64,000 bases of DNA from Rhodoferax sp. TS-BS-61-7 (GCF_002943465.1 NZ_PTQY01000005.1:124001-188000); one strand, 5' to 3'; positions 55,837 to 63,542 are shown, counted from the stretch's first letter. A program made the numbers and translations. Notes: generated from the sequence alone by a model not told the origin.

Positions 55837-56991
55837 ATGTCTTACCAATTTGGAAAAGTCTCCCTGCGCCAGCGCATTGCGCCCTGGTTTGCGGGTTTCG
55901 ACGGGCCGCTGGCGTTTGCGGTCTTTATGCTGGCCTGCGCCGGCATGCTCACCATGTATTCGTCGGGGTACGACCATGGCACGCGGTTTGAGGACCATGG
56001 CCGCAACATGCTGATTGCTGCCACCATCATGTTTGTGGTGGCCCAGGTGCCGCCGCAGCGCCTGATGGCGGTGGCCGTTCCGCTGTACCTGGTGGGCGTG
56101 GCGCTGCTGGTGGCGGTGGCGGTGTTTGGCATCACCAAAAAGGGTGCGCGGCGCTGGGTGAACGTGGGCATCGTGATCCAGCCCAGCGAGATTCTCAAGA
56201 TCGCCATGCCGCTGATGTTGGCCTGGTGGTTTCAGAAGCGCGAGGGCCAGCTGCGCCCGTTGGACTTTGTGGTGGCGGGCCTGCTGCTGCTGCTGCCCGT
56301 GGGGCTGATCATGCGCCAGCCGGACCTGGGCACCTCGCTGCTGGTGCTGGCGGCGGGGCTGGCAGTGATCTTTTTTGCCGGCATGAGCTGGAAACTGGTG
56401 ATTCCGCCGGTGGCGATCGCGTTGGTGGGCATTGTCCTGTTGGTGGTGTTTGAGCCCAAGCTGTGCGCCGACGGCATGCGCTGGGCCGTGTTGCACGACT
56501 ACCAGCAGCAACGCATCTGCACCCTGCTGGACCCCACGCGCGACCCGCTGGGCAAGGGCTTTCACATCATCCAGGGCATGATCGCCATTGGCTCCGGTGG
56601 CATCACCGGTATGGGCTTCATGAAGGGTACACAGACCCATCTGGAGTTCATTCCCGAGCGCACCACGGACTTTATTTTTGCGGCCTTCTCGGAAGAGTTT
56701 GGCCTGATCGGCAACCTGTGCCTGCTGGCCGCTTTTGTCTTCCTGATTTTGCGGGGCTTGGCCATTGCGCTGGAGGCGCCCACGCTGTTCTCGCGCCTGC
56801 TGGCCGGGGCCGTGACCATGATCTTCTTCACCTACGCCTTTGTGAACATGGGCATGGTCAGTGGCATCCTGCCCGTGGTGGGTGTGCCGCTACCTTTCAT
56901 CAGTTATGGCGGCACCGCCATGGTGACGCTGGGGCTGGCGCTGGGAATTTTGATGTCGATTGCCAACTCCAAGCGCTTGGTCCAATCTTGA
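55837..56991 (+). CDS. rodA: Rod-shape peptidoglycan polymerase RodA
   Basis: 384 residues, SEDS family, about ten membrane segments. GARRWVNVG, QPSEILKIAMPLM, MRQPDLGTSLLV (catalytic Asp) and EEFGLIGNLC are the expected stretches; NMGMVSGILPVVGVPLPFISYGGTA distinguishes RodA from FtsW (whose equivalent here is GALPTKGL). Makes the lateral wall with PBP2, whose gene (mrdA) is not in the window. The start at 55837 excludes antisense sequence upstream. Confidence 0.96.
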   Translation: MSYQFGKVSLRQRIAPWFAGFDGPLAFAVFMLACAGMLTMYSSGYDHGTRFEDHGRNMLIAATIMFVVAQVPPQRLMAVAVPLYLVGVALLVAVAVFGITKKGARRWVNVGIVIQPSEILKIAMPLMLAWWFQKREGQLRPLDFVVAGLLLLLPVGLIMRQPDLGTSLLVLAAGLAVIFFAGMSWKLVIPPVAIALVGIVLLVVFEPKLCADGMRWAVLHDYQQQRICTLLDPTRDPLGKGFHIIQGMIAIGSGGITGMGFMKGTQTHLEFIPERTTDFIFAAFSEEFGLIGNLCLLAAFVFLILRGLAIALEAPTLFSRLLAGAVTMIFFTYAFVNMGMVSGILPVVGVPLPFISYGGTAMVTLGLALGILMSIANSKRLVQS

Positions 56992-56992
56992 T

Positions 56993-57877
56993 ATGACCTG
57001 CAAGATTGGCATCATCGGTGTGGGCAATATGGGCGGCGCCATGGCGCAGCGCCTGTGCGCACTGCGCTGGGCGCCGTGGGTGCACGATGTGGACACTGCC
57101 AAGGTGCAGGATTTGGTGCCTTTTGGTGCTATAGCCCCCGTGGATATTGCGCAAGCAGCTACTGAATCTGTAGCAATCATCGTCTGTGTGGTGGATGCTG
57201 CACAGACCCGCGACGTACTCTTCGGCCCCCAGGGGCTGGCCCCACACCTGCCCGCTGGCCATGTGGTGCTGCTGTGCCCCACCATCGCCCCACAAGATGT
57301 GGAATCCATTGCCGCCCAATTGGCCGAGCGCGGCATCCACTCCATCGACGCCCCCATGTCCGGCGGCCCGGCGCGGGCACGCGACGGCAGCATGAGCCTG
57401 ATGGTGGCGGGCGAAGACGCCGTGGTGGCGCGTGTGCAGCCGTTGCTGGATGCGCTCTCGGGCAAGGTGTTTCGCATCAGCCAGCGTGTGGGCGACGGTG
57501 CGCGCACCAAACTCGTCAACAACCTGCTGGCCGGCATCAACCTGGTGGGCGCAGCCGAGGTGATGGCGCTGGCCAGCCGTTTGGGCCTGGACCTGAACCG
57601 CACGCTGGACGTGGTGGAGCAGTCTAGCGGCCAGAGCTGGATTGGCAGCGACCGCATGCGCCGCGCGATTGCGGGAGACCTGGCGCCGCGTGCGCACATG
57701 ACGCTGCTGGCCAAGGACACACGCCTGGCGCAAGAGGCCGCAGCCCACGCGGGTTTTGCCGGGCCACTGGGCGCCCACGCCAGTGCGGTGTTTGCCGCCG
57801 CAGTAGCCGCAGGGCTGGAAGGGCTGGATGACGGCGCCCTGCTGGCATTCCTGCAGCGGCCTAAAATGGCCGAATGA
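56993..57877 (+). CDS. Beta-hydroxyacid dehydrogenase (3-hydroxyisobutyrate dehydrogenase-like)
   Basis: 294 residues. N-terminal NAD(P) fold IGIIGVGNMGGAMAQRL, the substrate-loop motif DAPMSGGPARARDGSM, catalytic Lys in KLVNNLLAGINLVGAAE and KDTRLAQEAA. Exact substrate (hydroxyisobutyrate, tartronate semialdehyde, L-threonate) cannot be read. A family A repeat is in frame at about residues 46-62 (PVDIAQAATESVAI). Starts one base after rodA and overlaps tldD by ATGA. Confidence 0.9.
   Translation: MTCKIGIIGVGNMGGAMAQRLCALRWAPWVHDVDTAKVQDLVPFGAIAPVDIAQAATESVAIIVCVVDAAQTRDVLFGPQGLAPHLPAGHVVLLCPTIAPQDVESIAAQLAERGIHSIDAPMSGGPARARDGSMSLMVAGEDAVVARVQPLLDALSGKVFRISQRVGDGARTKLVNNLLAGINLVGAAEVMALASRLGLDLNRTLDVVEQSSGQSWIGSDRMRRAIAGDLAPRAHMTLLAKDTRLAQEAAAHAGFAGPLGAHASAVFAAAVAAGLEGLDDGALLAFLQRPKMAE
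57128..57177 (+). repeat. Dispersed repeat family A, copy 12 (inside dehydrogenase gene)
   Basis: CTATAGCCCCCGTGG, core TTGCGCAAGCAGCTACTG, tail TGTAGCAAT. In frame, reading DIAQAATE. Confidence 0.9.
57862..57867 (+). promoter_or_regulatory. -10-like hexamer TAAAAT before tldD
   Basis: Six bases before the tldD ATG, inside the end of the dehydrogenase gene. Confidence 0.4.
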
Positions 57878-59334
57878 TCTCTCGCGAACCCACCATTGAA
57901 CGCCTGGCCACGGCCAAGTCCCTGCTGCTGACCCCGTTTGGGCTGGATGAGAGCCATCTCACCCGTGCCCTGAACGAAATCAAGGCGCACCAGGTGGATG
58001 AGGCAGACCTCTACTTCCAGTACACGCGCTCCGAGGGCTGGAGCCTGGAAGAGGGCATTGTGAAGACGGGTTCCTTCAGCATTGACCAGGGCGTGGGCGT
58101 GCGCGCCGTGAGCGGCGAGAAAACCGCCTTCGCCTACTCCGACGACATTTCCGAAGCCAGCCTGCTAGACGCCGCACGCACCGTGCGCACCATCTCCAGC
58201 GCGGCCCAGTCCAAGCGGACCAAAACCCCCAGCACCAAAATCGCCAGCAGCCGCAAGCTCTACGCCGGCGTGGACCCGATCTCCACGCTGGACAGCACTA
58301 CCAAGGTGGAACTGCTGGGCAAGGTGGAAAAGCTGGCCCGCGCCAAAGACCCGCGCGTCATCCAGGTGATGGCCGGCCTGGCCAGCGAATACGACGTGGT
58401 GATGGTGGCGCGCGCCGACGGCACCATTGCCGCCGATGTGCGCCCACTGGTGCGCCTGTCGGTCACCGTGATTGCCGAGCAAAAGGGGCGGCGCGAAGTC
58501 GGCTCCAGCGGCGGTGGCGGCCGTTTTGGCCTGGCCTATTTCACCGACGCGCAGATTGAAGAGTATGTGAACCAGGCCGTGCACGCCGCGCTGACCAACC
58601 TGGACGCACGCCCTGCACCGGCCGGCGAGATGACCGTGGTGCTGGGTTCTGGCTGGCCCGGCATCCTGCTGCACGAGGCCATTGGCCACGGGCTGGAGGG
58701 TGACTTCAACCGCAAGGGCAGCAGCGCCTTCAGCGGCCGCATTGGCCAGCGCGTCGCCGCCAAGGGCGTGACCGTGCTCGATGACGGCACCATTGCCGAC
58801 CGCCGCGGTTCGCTCAACGTGGACGACGAGGGCAATGCCAGCCAACGCAATGTGCTGATCGAAGACGGCATCCTGAAGGGCTACATCCAGGACAGCATGA
58901 ACGCGCGCCTGATGGGCGTGGCGCCGACCGGCAACGGCCGGCGTGAAAGCTACGCCCACGTGCCCATGCCCCGCATGACCAACACCTACATGCTAGGTGG
59001 CGACAAGGACCCGCAGGAAATCGTCAAGAGCATCAAGAAGGGCTTGTATGCGGTCAACTTCGGCGGTGGTCAGGTGGACATCACCAGTGGCAAGTTCGTG
59101 TTCTCGGCCTCGGAAGCCTATTGGGTGGAAAACGGCAAGATCCAGTACCCCGTGAAGGGCGCCACCATTGTGGGCAGCGGCCCGGAGTGCCTCAAACGCG
59201 TCTCCCTCATCGGCAACGACATGAAGCTGGACAGCGGCGTCGGCACCTGTGGCAAAGAGGGCCAAAGCGTGCCCGTGGGTGTGGGCCAGCCCACCTTGCG
59301 CATTGACGGCCTGACCGTGGGCGGCACGGCCTGA
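57874..59334 (+). CDS. tldD: Metalloprotease TldD
   Basis: 486 residues. The zinc motif HExxxH starts at H267 in LLHEAIGHGLEGD; GSGWPGILLHE and the C-terminal VGTCGKEGQSVPVGVGQP are family hallmarks. TldD pairs with TldE (PmbA) to degrade peptides such as CcdA and mature microcins; tldE is not in the window. It lies 46 bases upstream of the aroG leader. Confidence 0.96.
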   Translation: MISREPTIERLATAKSLLLTPFGLDESHLTRALNEIKAHQVDEADLYFQYTRSEGWSLEEGIVKTGSFSIDQGVGVRAVSGEKTAFAYSDDISEASLLDAARTVRTISSAAQSKRTKTPSTKIASSRKLYAGVDPISTLDSTTKVELLGKVEKLARAKDPRVIQVMAGLASEYDVVMVARADGTIAADVRPLVRLSVTVIAEQKGRREVGSSGGGGRFGLAYFTDAQIEEYVNQAVHAALTNLDARPAPAGEMTVVLGSGWPGILLHEAIGHGLEGDFNRKGSSAFSGRIGQRVAAKGVTVLDDGTIADRRGSLNVDDEGNASQRNVLIEDGILKGYIQDSMNARLMGVAPTGNGRRESYAHVPMPRMTNTYMLGGDKDPQEIVKSIKKGLYAVNFGGGQVDITSGKFVFSASEAYWVENGKIQYPVKGATIVGSGPECLKRVSLIGNDMKLDSGVGTCGKEGQSVPVGVGQPTLRIDGLTVGGTA

Positions 59335-59365
59335 ACCGGGCAGTCAGCCCGCTGTTTTCAACCTG

Positions 59366-59374
59366 TGCTACATT
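59366..59374 (+). promoter_or_regulatory. Candidate promoter of the aroG leader (extended -10)
   Basis: TGCTACATT is an extended -10 (TGn plus TACATT). Transcription would start near 59381, the A of the leader-peptide ATG. No good -35 is visible, which extended -10 promoters can do without. Confidence 0.5.
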
Positions 59375-59380
59375 GAAGCC

Positions 59381-59449
59381 ATGCATTCAGCACGTTTCTT
59401 TTTTAGCTACTTTTGGTTCTCACGCGCATCCGGCGGTCGAGAGATCTGA
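59381..59449 (+). CDS. Aromatic leader peptide controlling aroG
   Basis: 22 codons, too short for normal gene finders. Residues 6-13 are FFFSYFWF: five Phe, one Tyr and one Trp among eight, an extreme bias. It ends at TGA 59447-59449, 32 bases before an intrinsic terminator that precedes aroG (DAHP synthase, first enzyme of aromatic synthesis). This is the architecture of pheA/trp-type leader peptides, where scarcity of charged tRNA stalls the ribosome and prevents termination. The peptide itself is presumably not functional. A -10-like site just ahead suggests leaderless translation. Confidence 0.8.
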   Translation: MHSARFFFSYFWFSRASGGREI

Positions 59450-59493
59450 ACGTACCCAAAAAAAACGTCCTGAATCTCCCCAAAAACCGCCGG
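59430..59493 (+). promoter_or_regulatory. aroG antiterminator pairing
   Basis: CCGGCGGT at 59430-59437, inside the leader-peptide codons, can pair with ACCGCCGG at 59486-59493, the 5' arm of the terminator. The same eight bases recur as the terminator's 3' arm (59499-59506), so the two structures exclude each other. A ribosome reaching the leader stop would cover the first arm and let the terminator form. Confidence 0.72.
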
Positions 59494-59512
59494 CACCCCC
59501 GGCGGTTTTTTT
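59482..59512 (+). terminator. Attenuator terminator before aroG
   Basis: A perfect 12-bp stem (AAAAACCGCCGG with its complement) around a 5-base loop, ending in seven T. A strong intrinsic terminator placed 40 bases before the aroG start, which makes sense only if it is regulated or ends tldD transcription. Confidence 0.9.
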
Positions 59513-59551
59513 ATGCCTTTTTCTCTTTAACTTTGACCTCAGGAGCGACCC

Positions 59552-60682
59552 ATGAATGCACACGCTACGGCCACCGGTGACTGGTACGGCCAATCCCATC
59601 CCGCCGACCGCACCAGCAAGACCGACGACGAACGCATCAAGGACATCACCGTGTTGCCACCTCCTGAGCACCTCATCCGCTTTTTCCCCATCCGCGGCAG
59701 CGCGGTGGAGACCCTGATCACCGACACCCGCGCTGCCATCCAGAACATCATGGCCGGCAAGGATGATCGCCTGCTGGTCATCATCGGGCCCTGCTCCATC
59801 CACGATCCGGCTGCCGCGCTGGACTATGCGCGCCGCCTCAAGGTTGAGCGCGAGAAGTACAAAGACACGCTGGAGATCGTGATGCGCGTGTACTTCGAAA
59901 AACCCCGCACTACCGTGGGCTGGAAGGGCCTGATCAACGACCCCTACCTGGACGAGAGCTTCCGTATCGACGAAGGCCTGCGCATTGCGCGCCAGCTGCT
60001 GATCGAAATCAACCGCCTGGGCCTGCCCGCCGGCAGCGAGTTCCTGGACGTGATTTCTCCCCAGTACCTGGGCGACCTGATCTCCTGGGGCGCGATTGGT
60101 GCGCGCACGACGGAGAGCCAGGTGCACCGCGAGCTGGCCTCCGGTATCTCGGCCCCCATCGGTTTCAAGAACGGCACCGACGGCAACATCAAGATCGCGA
60201 CTGACGCCATCCAGGCCGCAGCTGGCGGGCACCACTTCCTGTCGGTGCACAAAAACGGCCAGGTGGCGATTGTGCAAACCAATGGCAACCCGGACTGCCA
60301 CGTCATCCTGCGCGGTGGCAAGACGCCCAACTACGACGCCGCCAACGTGGCCGCCGCCTGCGCCGACCTGGCCAAGGCCAAGCTGCCCCAGACCCTGATG
60401 GTGGACTGCAGCCACGCCAACAGCAGCAAGCAGCATGAGAAACAACTGGAAGTCGCCAAGGACATCGCCGGTCAGATTCGCGGCGGATCGACGAGTGTGT
60501 TTGGGGTGATGGTGGAAAGCCACCTGAATGCCGGGGCCCAGAAGTTCACCCCTGGCAAAGACGACTCCACCAAGCTGGAGTACGGCAAGAGCATTACCGA
60601 CGCCTGCCTGGGCTGGGACGATTCGATGGAGTCGCTGGAGGTCTTGTCGGCGGCCGTGCAGGCGCGCCGCGCGCTGAAATAA
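59552..60682 (+). CDS. aroG: DAHP synthase, class I (AroF/G/H type)
   Basis: 376 residues. Joins phosphoenolpyruvate and erythrose-4-phosphate in the first step to Phe, Tyr and Trp. IGPCSIHDP contains the metal-binding Cys; RVYFEKPRTTVGWKGLINDP, GARTTESQVHRELASG, GFKNGTDG and MVDCSHANSSKQ line the active site. Isozyme type (which amino acid inhibits it) is not certain; aroG is used as the closest general label. AGGAG lies seven bases before the ATG. The leader upstream implies control by aromatic amino acid supply. Confidence 0.95.
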   Translation: MNAHATATGDWYGQSHPADRTSKTDDERIKDITVLPPPEHLIRFFPIRGSAVETLITDTRAAIQNIMAGKDDRLLVIIGPCSIHDPAAALDYARRLKVEREKYKDTLEIVMRVYFEKPRTTVGWKGLINDPYLDESFRIDEGLRIARQLLIEINRLGLPAGSEFLDVISPQYLGDLISWGAIGARTTESQVHRELASGISAPIGFKNGTDGNIKIATDAIQAAAGGHHFLSVHKNGQVAIVQTNGNPDCHVILRGGKTPNYDAANVAAACADLAKAKLPQTLMVDCSHANSSKQHEKQLEVAKDIAGQIRGGSTSVFGVMVESHLNAGAQKFTPGKDDSTKLEYGKSITDACLGWDDSMESLEVLSAAVQARRALK

Positions 60683-60691
60683 GCGGCGGGG

Positions 60692-61180
60692 TCAGGTCGG
60701 CGCGGTTGGGGCCGTGCGGGCTTGTTCAAGCATGGCGTCAGCCCATACCTGGGCGGCCGCCATGGTTTCAAAAATCTGGAACGGGCGGCCAATGTCGGCG
60801 TAAATCTTGGTGAACTGCGGCGCCATGATGCTGCCACCCTCCACATCCGGCGCCATTACAAAGGCCGTAGCCACGGGGATCATGTTGTCGGGCTTGGGCG
60901 CGGCCATGATGGCGGCATAACGCGCAATACCGTCCGGGCTGCTCATGGCATTGCCCACCACGGTGCACACACTGACCCAGGCCCCTTGTGGCCGGGTGGC
61001 CAGCAAGTAGTCACGCTGGGCAATGGCCAGGCAGTCCACCAGCTCGGTGTTGAACGGACCAGTCGCTTCGTAGTGCATCAGACTGCCTTCCATCCAGATG
61101 TCCACCACGCCATGGGGTGTGAACTGCGAGGTCTTGATCTGGCTGGTGCTGCGCTTCTTGGGCTTGGCTACTGGGGACAT
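60692..61180 (-). CDS. Uncharacterised protein, possible STAS/SpoIIAA-like fold
   Basis: 162 residues. A basic N-terminus (AKPKKRSTSQIK) precedes a compact domain with DIWMEGSLMHYEATGPFNTELVD, a pattern like SpoIIAA/STAS-type DUF proteins in which a strand is followed by a helix and a late FQIFETMAAAQVWADAML helix matches FxTxxEAxxW motifs. No confident family. Converges with aroG; ends overlap none. Confidence 0.6.
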   Translation of the reverse strand: MSPVAKPKKRSTSQIKTSQFTPHGVVDIWMEGSLMHYEATGPFNTELVDCLAIAQRDYLLATRPQGAWVSVCTVVGNAMSSPDGIARYAAIMAAPKPDNMIPVATAFVMAPDVEGGSIMAPQFTKIYADIGRPFQIFETMAAAQVWADAMLEQARTAPTAPT

Positions 61181-61317
61181 GGTATGCAGTGAAGGCGGCT
61201 AACTCGTCAGTGCATCTTAGCGGGCACGGGCATTCTTTTTTAGTGCATCTCCGCAGTCCATGCTCAGGGTATTCCCGGAAATTCATCGACAAAATGGCGA
61301 AATTTCCCCGTCCTGCC

Positions 61318-61348
61318 TGCGCAAGTAGCTACTGTTTTTGTAGCAAAT
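61318..61348 (+). repeat. Dispersed repeat family A, copy 13 (mpl 3' end)
   Basis: Core TGCGCAAGTAGCTACTG with tail TTGTAGCAAATT. It provides the last codons and stop of mpl; the left part is truncated or diverged. Confidence 0.82.
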
Positions 61349-62801
61349 TCAGCAGCTTGGCGTGGATGCCGCCAAAGCCGCCATTGCTCATGCAGAGGAT
61401 GTGGTCGCCCGGGCGGGCCTGTGCCACCACCTGGCGGACCAGGTCGTCAATGGAGTCGGACACCACGGCGCGTGGGCCCATGTGCGCCATCGCATCCGCT
61501 GCGTCCCAGCCCAGGCCTCCGCTGTGGCAAAAGGCCAAGTCGGTTTCTTCCAGGCTCCAGGGCAGCTGCGCTTTCATGGCGCCCAGCTTCATGGTGTTGG
61601 AGCGGGGTTCGAACACGGCGAGGATGCGGGCCGCGCCGACCTTGCGGCGCAGGCCGTTGACTGTGGTGTGGATGGCGGTGGGGTGGTGGGCAAAGTCGTC
61701 GTATACGGTGACGGGCGCGCCGCCGCTGCGCAGGCTGACCTGGCCGCGCACTTCCATGCGGCGCTTGACGTTTTCAAAGCTGGCCAGTGCTTGTGCCGCT
61801 ATGGCCGGGCTCACGCCCACGTGGTCGGCCGCGGCGATTGCGGCCAGTGCGTTGAGTTGGTTGTGCACCCCGCCCAGGCCCCACTGCACATGGGCCACTG
61901 GTTGGTCCTGGTAGTGCACCGCAAAGTCATGCGGTTCGCCCACGGCGGTGAAGTCGCTCACGGCGGCGCCAAAGCTGCGCACTTCGCTCCAGCAGCCCTG
62001 GTGCAACACGCGGGTCAGGCTTTCTTCCAGGCCATTCACCACCACACGCCCGGTGCTGGGTACGGTGCGCACCAGGTGGTGGAACTGGCGTTCGATCGCG
62101 GCCAGATCGTCAAAGATGTCGGCGTGGTCGAATTCCAGGTTGTTGAGCACGGCTGTGCGCGGGTGGTAGTGCACAAACTTGCTGCGTTTGTCGAAGAAGG
62201 CGGTGTCGTATTCGTCCGCTTCAATCACAAAAACGGGGAGATGGGACGGCACCGGGTTCTGCGTAGGTAAAGGAGGAGCCCGCAAAGCGGGCGGGGGACA
62301 CGGAGCAGAAGACGGTGCCGTCCCGCCTCCCAAGCGCGCGGAGATGCCGAAGTTCATGGGCACGCCGCCAACCAGGAAGCCGGGTTGCAGGCCTGCGCTT
62401 TCCAAGATCCATGTCAGCATGGCGGTGGTGGTGGTTTTGCCATGGGTGCCAGCCACAGCCAGCACGTGGCGACCCTGCAGCACATTCTCGGCCAACCACT
62501 GCGGGCCGCTGGTGTAGGGGGCGCCGGCGTCCAGAATCGCTTCCATCAGTGGGAACTTGGGCGTGCCGTCGGCCAGGTGGGCGCGGCTCACCACGTTGCC
62601 GATGACAAACATGTCGGGGTTTAACGCCATCTGGTCGGCGCCAAAGCCTTCAATCAGTTCAATGCCCAGGGCGCGCAGCTGGTCGCTCATGGGGGGGTAA
62701 ACACCGGCGTCGCAGCCCGTGACGCGGTGGCCGGCCTCGCGGGCCAGGGCGGCCAAACCGCCCATGAAGGTGCCACAAATACCAAGAATATGAATATGCA
62801 T
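61329..62801 (-). CDS. mpl: UDP-MurNAc:L-Ala-gamma-D-Glu-mesoDAP ligase (peptidoglycan recycling)
   Basis: 490 residues. Reuses murein tripeptide released during growth. MHIHILGICGTFMGGLA at the start separates it from MurC; P-loop [30 protein letters not shown] and NLEFDHADIF are Mpl-specific. A Pro/Ala/Ser-rich segment (about residues 160-186) between ISARLGGG and FVIEADEYD is encoded by an 83-base palindromic insertion with a family B core. The last residues (LLNLLQKQ) come from a family A repeat. A -10-like TAAAAT is six bases before the start. Confidence 0.95.
   Translation of the reverse strand: MHIHILGICGTFMGGLAALAREAGHRVTGCDAGVYPPMSDQLRALGIELIEGFGADQMALNPDMFVIGNVVSRAHLADGTPKFPLMEAILDAGAPYTSGPQWLAENVLQGRHVLAVAGTHGKTTTTAMLTWILESAGLQPGFLVGGVPMNFGISARLGGGTAPSSAPCPPPALRAPPLPTQNPVPSHLPVFVIEADEYDTAFFDKRSKFVHYHPRTAVLNNLEFDHADIFDDLAAIERQFHHLVRTVPSTGRVVVNGLEESLTRVLHQGCWSEVRSFGAAVSDFTAVGEPHDFAVHYQDQPVAHVQWGLGGVHNQLNALAAIAAADHVGVSPAIAAQALASFENVKRRMEVRGQVSLRSGGAPVTVYDDFAHHPTAIHTTVNGLRRKVGAARILAVFEPRSNTMKLGAMKAQLPWSLEETDLAFCHSGGLGWDAADAMAHMGPRAVVSDSIDDLVRQVVAQARPGDHILCMSNGGFGGIHAKLLNLLQKQ
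62243..62325 (-). repeat. Palindromic insertion with family B core inside mpl
   Basis: Outer arms GGGACGGCACC (62243-62253) and GGTGCCGTCCC (62315-62325) are perfect inverted repeats. Between them, 62265-62302 matches family B (AGGTAAAGGAGGAGCCC then GGGGGACACGG). The mpl frame stays open through it. Confidence 0.85.
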
Positions 62802-62807
62802 GGGCTT

Positions 62808-62813
62808 ATTTTA
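62808..62813 (-). promoter_or_regulatory. -10 hexamer TAAAAT before mpl
   Basis: Minus strand, six bases before the mpl start codon at 62801. Confidence 0.5.
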
Positions 62814-62849
62814 CGTGCCTATGGGGTGCGGAATTTTTAAGCCTTTTAT

Positions 62850-62899
62850 GCCTCTAGCCCCCGTGTAATCTGCGCAAGCAGCTATCAAAACTGAAGCAA
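62850..62899 (+). repeat. Dispersed repeat family A, copy 14 (intergenic)
   Basis: GCCTCTAGCCCCCGTG, core TGCGCAAGCAGCTATC, tail TGAAGCAAT. Fills most of the gap between the divergent mpl and the next gene. Confidence 0.92.
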
Positions 62900-62933
62900 T
62901 CCCGGTGCGGCACCGGGGTCACAGGGGGCGCGG

Positions 62934-62939
62934 TACCAT
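62934..62939 (+). promoter_or_regulatory. -10-like hexamer TACCAT
   Basis: Six bases before the ATG at 62946; the same hexamer precedes the MBL gene. Confidence 0.4.
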
Positions 62940-62945
62940 GGCGCT

Positions 62946-63542
62946 ATGGACGACCTGAAAGAAGAAATCGCCGCCACCGCCGCCCGCATGGTGGTGGAAG
63001 AGGGGCTGGAATACGGCTCCGCCAAACGCCGTGCGGCCAAGCAGTTGGGCGTGTCGGCGCGTGCGGCCCTGCCAGACAACGACCAGCTGGAAGCCGCGGT
63101 GCAGGAGTACATCGCCCTGTTTTGTGCGGACACCCAGCCACAGGAGCTGCAGGCCCTGCGCCAGCTGGCGTTGGAGTGGATGGAGCGCCTGGCCCCGTTT
63201 CGCCCGCATGTAGGCGGGGCGGTCTGGCATGGCACGGCCACGCGCCGATCCGACATTTACCTGCAGTTGTTTTGTGATGACCCCAAATCGGCCGAAATTG
63301 CGCTGATTGATGGTGGCGTGCGTTTTGAGGCCCGGTCGGTGCCGGGCTTGCATGGCGAGATGGTGGATGCCCTGAGTGTGCATGCCCTGTGCCGCCCGCT
63401 GAACGAGCAGGTTGGTGTGCACCTGTTGGTGTATGACCTGGACGATGTGCGCGGCGCCCTCCAGCCCGATGCGCGCGGGCGCCGTCCGCGTGGTGATGCC
63501 GCTGCGCTGCGCCGTTTGTTGCAGGATGCCGCCCATGACTGA
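62946..63542 (+). CDS. Uncharacterised protein
   Basis: 198 residues. The helical N-terminus (about 1-80) looks like a DNA-binding or oligomerisation module (ARMVVEEGLEYGSAKRRAAKQLGV); the C-terminal half (RPHVGGAVWHGTATRRSDIYLQLFCDDPKSAEIALI) has a strand pattern and G-x-W-x-G-T start reminiscent of a small nucleotidyltransferase fold, but this is a guess. It overlaps the next gene by eight bases, so the two are one operon, and is divergent from mpl. Confidence 0.65.
   Translation: MDDLKEEIAATAARMVVEEGLEYGSAKRRAAKQLGVSARAALPDNDQLEAAVQEYIALFCADTQPQELQALRQLALEWMERLAPFRPHVGGAVWHGTATRRSDIYLQLFCDDPKSAEIALIDGGVRFEARSVPGLHGEMVDALSVHALCRPLNEQVGVHLLVYDLDDVRGALQPDARGRRPRGDAAALRRLLQDAAHD

Noticed and set aside
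59373..59555. A 60-codon frame from TTG 59373 overlapping the aroG leader
   Set aside because: Different frame from the aromatic leader, runs through the terminator stem, no family; the 22-codon ORF explains the region better.
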